From Lamellibrachia satsuma (lineage: Eukaryota; Annelida; Polychaeta; Sabellida; Siboglinidae): 64,000 bases of DNA. Positions 57,640 to 64,000 of this stretch are shown one piece after another. The stretch lies in NCBI GenBank assembly GCA_033239005.1, contig BSQZ01000097.1, forward strand, positions 62,001 through 126,000. The letters run 5' to 3'. The notes beneath the pieces are model-generated. The model saw nothing but the letters and a program-made list of their open reading frames with translations. It searched no databases and was not told the DNA's origin. Made by a program: the position numbers and the translations under genes. Position 1 is the first letter of the stretch. The number at the start of each line of letters is the position of its first letter.

Positions 57640-58924
57640 TAATTGATATCAACAACCCTACAAAACCCTGTCTTAGGAATACAACACACTCCAAGTGGAA
57701 AAGGTTTATTATATTGGCAATAGTATCATCGAACAGTTGTGTTAACTGGTATGTCTGTTTATTATCTATGCATCTAGCAATTCCCACCGCCGTTACTTTG
57801 TTGAACAAATGCACATAACAGTTACGTTAGCCAACAATAAGCCAAAACGCCTAGAAAGTGTCTCGTCTCCTTGCCAGCAACAGTCTAGCCAAATTTTCAT
57901 GCGACTAATACACAGTCATGAATTTCATCAGAAGCAGAAAAAACACAGTGGTCACTAATTAATTAAGAATTCCCCGCATGCTGGCTGGTAAACAGGAATG
58001 AACCCTTGTGGTCTGTTGTCTGTGCTGGCGGAGGTAATCAACGAACCACGACAGGCATTGTCCATGCGCTCGGACGGCGTTGTCCTGTTTGCATCAGATA
58101 ATCTTTTGCAGCACCACGCCTTGACACCTGTCAACGCCCTGAATGACGTTGTAATCCTCACTTAGAAGCGCAATTTCTATGTCGCAATTATTCTGGTATC
58201 CTAATTGTATCAACACAGGCGTGTTGTTCTATTGAGGATACGTAATCGTACAGTAAGTTTCTCAACACAGTTACACAAAAAATAATAGTACGCATCAGTT
58301 GGTGTACGTTCAGTGTTCTGCTGTAAATGTGATTTAAATGTGGGCAGAAAAGGACAGCCCCTTACATTGGATAAATATGTATCGCAACTTCTCTGGGAAG
58401 CATTTATCCTAATTGTATCGACACATGCATGTTGTAATGTCGAGAATACGTAAGCGGGGATGGAAGCAGACAGGGAGGGAGGCAGACAGATACGCATGAA
58501 AATTATGTTTGTCGTATCCAGTCCTTTGTACTGTTCAAAGTGTTTTACACTTCACCCACTACCACACCTGTTCATTCCAACTTCATCTCGACTTCTCTGG
58601 GAAGCACTCAGTCATGCTGCAGTTACTGCACGAAGACCATTCTGAAGATTTCCCTCGACAATAGCGATAGCCATGAAAGGTTAAAAGGCAACAGTGTTGT
58701 TCTTTGTTAAAGATGCAAATCAATAGATGTAAGTACATGTTTTGGTTAAGACAATGGCTGTGTACACTATAAAAACATCTGCTGGGAATTTGTCTATGTC
58801 TATGTCTAAAACATCTGCTGGGAATTTGTCTTATGAGAAGTTAGAAAGTTCATAAATTTGACTGTTTCATCTCTTTCAATATGCCTATGCTTCGAAATAT
58901 GAAACAAATATTTATTCATTTTAT
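57640..58924. other. No gene recognised; SINE-tail remnants
   Basis: At about 58540-58640 the minus strand matches the SINE-like tail in segments E1/E2 (CTGGGAAGC, TCATTCCAAC). Otherwise unassigned. Confidence 0.45.
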
Positions 58925-59695
58925 TTCTACCACACAATGTTAGAACGCCAGACTCGGCTGAGGGAACCCGTGTTCAAACCCAATTGCTGCCGTACCAAAG
59001 CTTTGTCAATTTTGTTCCACCACATTACCACAGTTCACTCAGCTATAAATGAGTACCCAGGTACAGACGAGTGTGGAAATGTGAACGAATAATCTTCGCA
59101 CAGTAATTGTATCATTGCTGAATACTTCCCAGAGAAGTTCAGAAGGTGTTGGAATGAACTGGTCAGCCAGGGGGTGAACTGTTAAGCACGTTGAACAATC
59201 CCAAGGACTGGATACAGTGCTGTTTATATATAAACATACCTTTACTTGAGGTCTTTTTACAGGTGCTGCGGCAGCCAGGAACAATTTTGGTGGACCAAGA
59301 GTGAACAATATCAAGGGTCACTTCAATCAGATCGCTCTTGCCTATCCCCACTTTGTGTGTTGGTACAGGTTGGTGTTATAAGTAGACATAATCGCCTTGG
59401 AAGCAGGCCAGTCATGGTTCTCTTGGAAATTCGTTGGATTATGTGTGGAACAGACATTGCAATAAACTGTAACGATGAATTGTGGGGGAAGGGAGAATGT
59501 CACATTAGATTGAGAAACTAACTTTTACATTTGTTCTAATAAATCAATATTAGCGCTGAGTGGTAATGGCTTTTGTTTTGGTAACCAGCTTGATTTGTTT
59601 AATGTTATTTATTATTTCACTTTACATCCTTCTTGTCAAAGGATATTCTATTTTTATGAACATGCTGTATTCAAGAAGGGTACGTCATTTATATG
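58925..59695 (+). repeat. Segmental duplication E2 (partner 47205-47960)
   Basis: Near copy of E1, but here directly followed by segment F2, with none of the intervening exons. Confidence 0.88.
59263..59368 (+). CDS. KCTD3/SHKBP1: KCTD3/SHKBP1-like exon 'A', copy 2
   Basis: 106 nt reading RNNFGGPRVNNIKGHFNQIA, LAYPHFVCWYR, acceptor TTTTTACAG and donor GTTGGT. Open, but no exon 'B' follows it in the remaining window, so it is probably an orphan duplicate. Confidence 0.8.
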
Positions 59696-59699
59696 AATA

Positions 59700-60950
59700 C
59701 AACCACCTTAAAATTTGCATTTAATCAAGTTACTGAGCCAGCAAATTACATTGTTCAAATATGTTATAATAATTTTATCAACTGACTGTAATTCACTGCA
59801 AAGACAGCCGAAAATCAACTTCGGTATGTGTACAATTTGCAGACATTATGTGTGTAATGCAGTGGCAGAACAATATCCAGGATATACTTCTGAAGAGATA
59901 TTGTCTTATAAACAGTATTTCTGGAATACTGTCCGTGGAGTTAATGATGAGATATTGTCAAGATAATATTGGTAGGTATACAATCAGAGAGATGCTAACT
60001 TATATGAATCCTACATTCCGTGTTTGTGCGACTGGGTCAGCGAACATACAATGACTCGTGCAACTCTTCTGCGCACCGCCGCTTTCGGGGCATTGTTTTT
60101 GGAATTACATGCATTCTGGTTATATGGTTATATTGAGTAGGATAACTTATTACTATTTTCTGAATTGTATCACATGTAAACAAAGGAAAGAGGCATTTGT
60201 TTTAATTTTACAATGACACTAAACATTCAAACACTACCACTCCCAGTCACTGTGGAAATACATGCATATAACACTTTTATAACATTTCACCAATTTATAA
60301 ATTGGAAGGCATGTTTTATGTGCTAACTCCATTTTTACTTGACAACTATTATAGCCTCTGTACTATCATAATATTTTCATGTGTGTGTGTATGTATGTAT
60401 TATTATTCAGGCAATGTTTATATGGACGAACCAATATGGTACATAACTCCTTATTTCGGTATGTTATGCATGGTTAGAGGTTTAACATTCAACTTGTTGC
60501 TGCGGTCGATCAGAATCGTCCAGGCATGACGTATATTTGATGTCCTCGACAGTCAAAAGAACACAATGCCATGGTTGGGCAACCTAAACTGACTTTGCCA
60601 TGTGCTGTCAGGGCGATCAAACATGACAAAACTAAAAACACGGGGGAAGGAGTTGTAGACCGAACTGCCCCGGTGTATGGATGGCTGTCTTGCCCCAGGG
60701 TGCACCAATATGGCTTTTGGGGTATTCTTACTTTGCAAATGTTCATCCTCCCATGGTCGTCGGCATACTGCTTCAAATGTTCATCCTATCATTCCACCAT
60801 TATTCAACATATGTGTAATATAGATGTAATGTTTGATCGAGTTAGAATCATATACATTTTTGGAATGGAACCATTGGTTGATTCAGACAGAAAAGGAAGC
60901 ATTTAACAAGACAGTTTTCTTACATCTATGTGTAACAAGATATTTGTATA
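59700..60950 (+). repeat. Segmental duplication F2 (partner 54385-55670)
   Basis: See F1. It ends shortly after ATGGAACCATTGGTTGATTC and following bases. Confidence 0.9.
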
Positions 60951-61306
60951 TGCATATTTTTACACTTGAAAAAATAGTATTTATATAATGTGAGGCGAGA
61001 ATCTACTTTGCCATGTTTGTTGCGGTCCGCAACACGAGAAACAGTCCGGAGTACGCGAAATGGTTTTAGTCCAAAAACGTCATGTGACCACGTGACAAGT
61101 TAAACCCTGTCCCTTCACTTCAACTTAGTATATTCTGTTTTAGGCTTTGTGCCTACATTATATCTAAATTAAACGCCTTGTTTGCGTTATATTGATGTGA
61201 TTATCCTTGAGTTATCGTACAATTTATGTCTTCGGCCTTTGTTTAACTCTGCGCCGCCATTTTGTATTCCGATTTCGGCTGTATTTTCGTTGTAAATTGT
61301 TCAGCT

Positions 61307-61921
61307 ATGGACGGCAACTCCGACCTTTTAATTCTTGGTCATAGTTTTGTTCGTCGTCTGCAGGAATACGTGTTTCGTCGTAACGATACTAATAAAGTGG
61401 TTGGTGCAGACTTGGGTATTTCCGAAAAATTTTCAAACGTATTTTACCGTGGCATAGGGGGCCTCACCCTGGACGGTTTAATGCTTGAATTACCACTGGT
61501 CCGCGATCTCGCTGTACGGGGAGTCATACTTGACATAGGAACTAATGATTTATCGGCTTCTCATGTTGATCCAGTCAATCTTGCCAAGCGGATCGTTGAT
61601 TTCGCCAAGCTTGTTGCGGCTGTAGACTCGGTTGCCGAGGTGGTTGTTTGTCAGGTCCTCCCGCGTGTGATGGTGCGGCCGACTGGGCGGTCACGATTTC
61701 AAACTCGTGCCGATTTTAACAGCGCTCGTTTCGTGGTCAATCGCACGCTGGATGCTTTGACCACATACCTACCCTATGTTCACTATTGGCGTCATCGTGG
61801 CATGCATGCCAACTGGCCTCAGTATTTTGACCGGTTTGGGGTACATCTGAATGATGCTGGTATGCGCAAATATGTACGAAGCGTGCGGGGGGCTGCCATG
61901 TTTGTTTCTCATCAATTTTAA
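61307..61921 (+). CDS. SGNH-hydrolase-type protein, 204 aa
   Basis: Start chosen at 61307 (MDGNSDLLILGHSFVRRLQE), where homologous ORFs usually begin, rather than the in-frame ATG at 61262. LILGHSFVRR holds the block-I Ser, GTNDL is block III with its Asn, and FGVHLNDAG is block V with the catalytic His (the usual Asp two or three residues earlier appears as D in FDRF). It would be an esterase- or lipase-like fold. Such ORFs travel with Ngaro/DIRS-like and some LINE retroelements, and a gag-like ORF follows. The 5' flank has CACGTGAC and ACGTCATG motifs. No lesion. Confidence 0.78.
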   Translation: MDGNSDLLILGHSFVRRLQEYVFRRNDTNKVVGADLGISEKFSNVFYRGIGGLTLDGLMLELPLVRDLAVRGVILDIGTNDLSASHVDPVNLAKRIVDFAKLVAAVDSVAEVVVCQVLPRVMVRPTGRSRFQTRADFNSARFVVNRTLDALTTYLPYVHYWRHRGMHANWPQYFDRFGVHLNDAGMRKYVRSVRGAAMFVSHQF

Positions 61922-62039
61922 TATCTGCAATAATTTGCCATTGTGCATGTATACTGCGTTACCTCCATTTATTTTCTGCCCTGTTGTTTCACAATGAAAT
62001 AAATTCTTGTGTTTTTGTCATTTCGTTTTTATCAATAAT

Positions 62040-62775
62040 GACTTGTCATGGACCAGGGTCTATGTCCTGTAAACTCTGTACTTTTTGGGTTTGTTCTTGC
62101 AAACTTGACAGGTTGCAGAGATGTGTCTCTGTCATGTGAACATTTTCTTTTCTTTGTCCGGGTAAACATTGACAGGTTGCAGAAATGTGTCTCTGTCATG
62201 TGAGCATTTTACTTTGTGTTCATGCAAACATTGTCAGGTTGCAGAAATGTGTCTCTGTCATGTGAGCATTTTAATTTCTTTGCCCATGTAAACATTGACA
62301 GGTTGCAGAAATGTGTCTCTGTTATGTGAGCATTTTACTTTCTGTGTTCATTCGAACATTGACAGGTTGCAGAAATGTGTCTCTGTCATGTGAGCATTTT
62401 ATTTTCTTTGTCCATGTAAACATTGACAGGTTGCAGAAATGTGTCTCTGTCATGTGAGCATTTTACTTTCTGTGTCATGCAAACACTGACAGGTTGCAGA
62501 AATGTGTCTCTGTCATGTGAGCAGTTTCCTGTCTGTGTTCATGCAAACACTGACAGGTTGCAGAAATGTGTCTCTGTCATTTGAGCAGTTTCCTTTCTGT
62601 GTTCATGCAAACACTGACAGGTTGCAGAAATGTGTCTCTGTTTGATGAGCATTTTACTTTCTGTGTTCATGCGAACACTGACAGGTTGCAGAAATGTGTC
62701 TCTGTCATGTGATCGTTTTACTTTGTGTTCGTGCAAACATCGACAGGTTGCATAGCCGTGTCTCTGTCATGATGC
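62040..62775 (+). repeat. 64-bp tandem array between SGNH and gag-like ORFs
   Basis: About eleven units of ACAGGTTGCAGAAATGTGTC, TCTGTCATGTGAGCATTTTA and a variable TTTCTGTGTTCATGCAAACA segment. Unit length is 60-66 bp. Confidence 0.92.
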
Positions 62776-62973
62776 TGTTTGTACTATGGTCCCATTATAT
62801 GTGCCTGTACCAGCACAGTACATGGTCTAGTCATAATTACAATTTTTATTTTTGGTATTTGACCATGTAAGCAGTCACTCTTCTGTAGTCCAGTACTGCC
62901 CACTCACCATAATGGCATCATTATTGCAGTGTTTATGCATGCAGTGCCTGGCCTTCCGTTGCCTTGTTGTAGT

Positions 62974-63783
62974 ATGCCACGTGGACGTACATCCACAACG
63001 AGAGGGGCTGCGGTAAGACAGCCGTCACAACGCAGAGCAGCCATCCGGAAACGTGCTGCCGAGACTGCTCCACCCATGCCTGCACCGCCCGTTAGACGAC
63101 GTCGTCCTGTCAGCGCTGCTGCTGGCAGACCCGATGAGAGTGTCATCCCTGATGGGGGCCCGCCGACGGTCTCGACCAGCACAGCGGAGATGGTGGCCAT
63201 CGTCACGAGAGAAGTTTTGAAGCAGCTGCGTGACGATCGTGCTGCAGTGCCGGTTCCCGTTCCTGCTGCGCCTGTAGATGTCCCTGCTGCACCGATAGCT
63301 GTTCCAGACCTCATGATGCCGCCAGTGGCGGGTAATCCACCCGACGCTGCGGACCAGGTGGACTATACGGTTGCAGGAGCGATTGACGCCCTGCTGCGTG
63401 GCGAACAGGGTGAGCCGACCTTGCCGCAAACTTTGCCACTGCATACAACTGAATTGGGGGCCGATTTATCAGATAAAGTAAAGGCTAAGATATGGGAAAA
63501 CGAGTATGTCGATTTCTATGAGTTAGTCAACACTAGTAAGCGACACCAGATGCCAGACTATGCCCATCCTCTCCTTTCCCTCATACCACAGGGTAAAGTA
63601 AGGCAGATCTCTTCTATTGAGCAGTGGACATCTGCCTTCTTGGTGCTGTGTATACACAGCGATTTCCTGACAAAGCGCCTGGCTTGGAGGCCTGGTGGGA
63701 TAAATGATCGCCCCACCTTTGCTACTTTTACATGTCATTTAATAATTGCTTTTCTCGATGAGCTAGTTTGTATTGATGATTAA
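62974..63783 (+). CDS. Gag-like ORF of a tyrosine-recombinase-type retroelement
   Basis: About 269 aa from MPRGRTSTTRG (an upstream ATG at 62929 is also in frame). The N-terminus is Arg/Pro rich and basic, and the middle is a Pro/Val/Ala low-complexity stretch. The C-terminal ~110 residues read SDKVKAKIWENEYVDFYELV, GKVRQISSIEQWTSAFLVLC. VKxKIWxxEYVDxxxL and ISSIEQWTxAFxxF are typical of the protein preceding reverse transcriptase in Ngaro/DIRS-like elements. No downstream reverse transcriptase is visible before the window ends. Confidence 0.6.
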   Translation: MPRGRTSTTRGAAVRQPSQRRAAIRKRAAETAPPMPAPPVRRRRPVSAAAGRPDESVIPDGGPPTVSTSTAEMVAIVTREVLKQLRDDRAAVPVPVPAAPVDVPAAPIAVPDLMMPPVAGNPPDAADQVDYTVAGAIDALLRGEQGEPTLPQTLPLHTTELGADLSDKVKAKIWENEYVDFYELVNTSKRHQMPDYAHPLLSLIPQGKVRQISSIEQWTSAFLVLCIHSDFLTKRLAWRPGGINDRPTFATFTCHLIIAFLDELVCIDD

Positions 63784-64000
63784 GCTATATCTCATCGATT
63801 TACACATATATGATATTTTTCTCGATGAACATATTTGTACCAGCTATTTTCTCATCGATACATGTATTTTATTATCACGATGCATTTATTAAATGACCTT
63901 TAACAACAGTTACTCTTTGTGTGTTCCTGTAGCAAACAAGCTCAGGTTTCTGCCATTACGCATCTGCAAGGTATCAACATTAAGCATCAGCAGGGTATAA
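63784..64000. other. Tail of window
   Basis: Repeats of TTTCTCGATGA / CTCATCGAT-type sequence, partly continuing the end of the ORF; nothing coding recognised. Confidence 0.5.

Noticed and set aside
62904..63444. Minus-strand ORFs opposite the gag-like gene
   Set aside because: Shadows in GC-rich coding sequence; the plus strand carries the recognisable C-terminal domain.

Overview
The window is a gene-poor, repeat-rich stretch of an invertebrate nuclear genome, most likely a lophotrochozoan such as a mollusc. The evidence is GT-AG spliced exons of two metazoan genes, hAT and Mutator-like DNA transposons, RTE-like and L2/CR1-like LINEs, tRNA-derived SINEs, and an SGNH-hydrolase plus gag-like ORF pair typical of tyrosine-recombinase retroelements. 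There are no operons, bacterial genes or CRISPR arrays. The species call is inference.

Layout. 1-9.8 kb: a hAT-type element with an 8-bp target duplication, then a series of minisatellites (45-bp units; a ~30-bp composite array; hairpin-forming GTGTCA repeats; ~69-bp repeats). 9.8-25 kb, minus strand: ten exons of a discs-large (DLG) MAGUK gene running from PDZ2 to the true C-terminal stop codon. Its introns hold LINE fragments and minisatellites. 25-39 kb: a Mutator-like transposase, two more hAT copies, a 2.2-kb hAT with nested insertions, a nearly intact 3.3-kb RTE-like LINE, and a THAP-like relic. 39.5-60 kb, plus strand: repeated and reordered exons of a KCTD3/SHKBP1-like WD40 gene, broken up by LINEs and SINEs. 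57.6 kb: a candidate TATA-less promoter (NRF1, ETS and YY1 motifs). 61-64 kb: the SGNH hydrolase ORF, a 64-bp array and a gag-like ORF.

The most striking feature is that several minisatellites here are built from exon edges. Each unit carries the last or first part of a coding exon, its splice site and a little intron. This occurs in the DLG gene (57-bp units over the PDZ3 exon donor, 49-bp units over the guanylate-kinase exon acceptor, a 46-bp doublet over the next-but-one acceptor, 31-bp units x11 over the last exon's acceptor, and a copied exon end with stop codon). It also occurs in the unrelated KCTD3/SHKBP1-like gene (77-bp units over a WD40 exon donor, in three arrays). At several of these exons the original splice site is damaged while the amplified copies keep a good one.

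Both host genes carry lesions (in-frame stops, frameshifts, missing exons). The copies here may be decaying duplicates, or the assembly may be imperfect. The exon phases still match across most junctions, so decay, if real, is recent. All calls come from reading the sequence; no database search was run.
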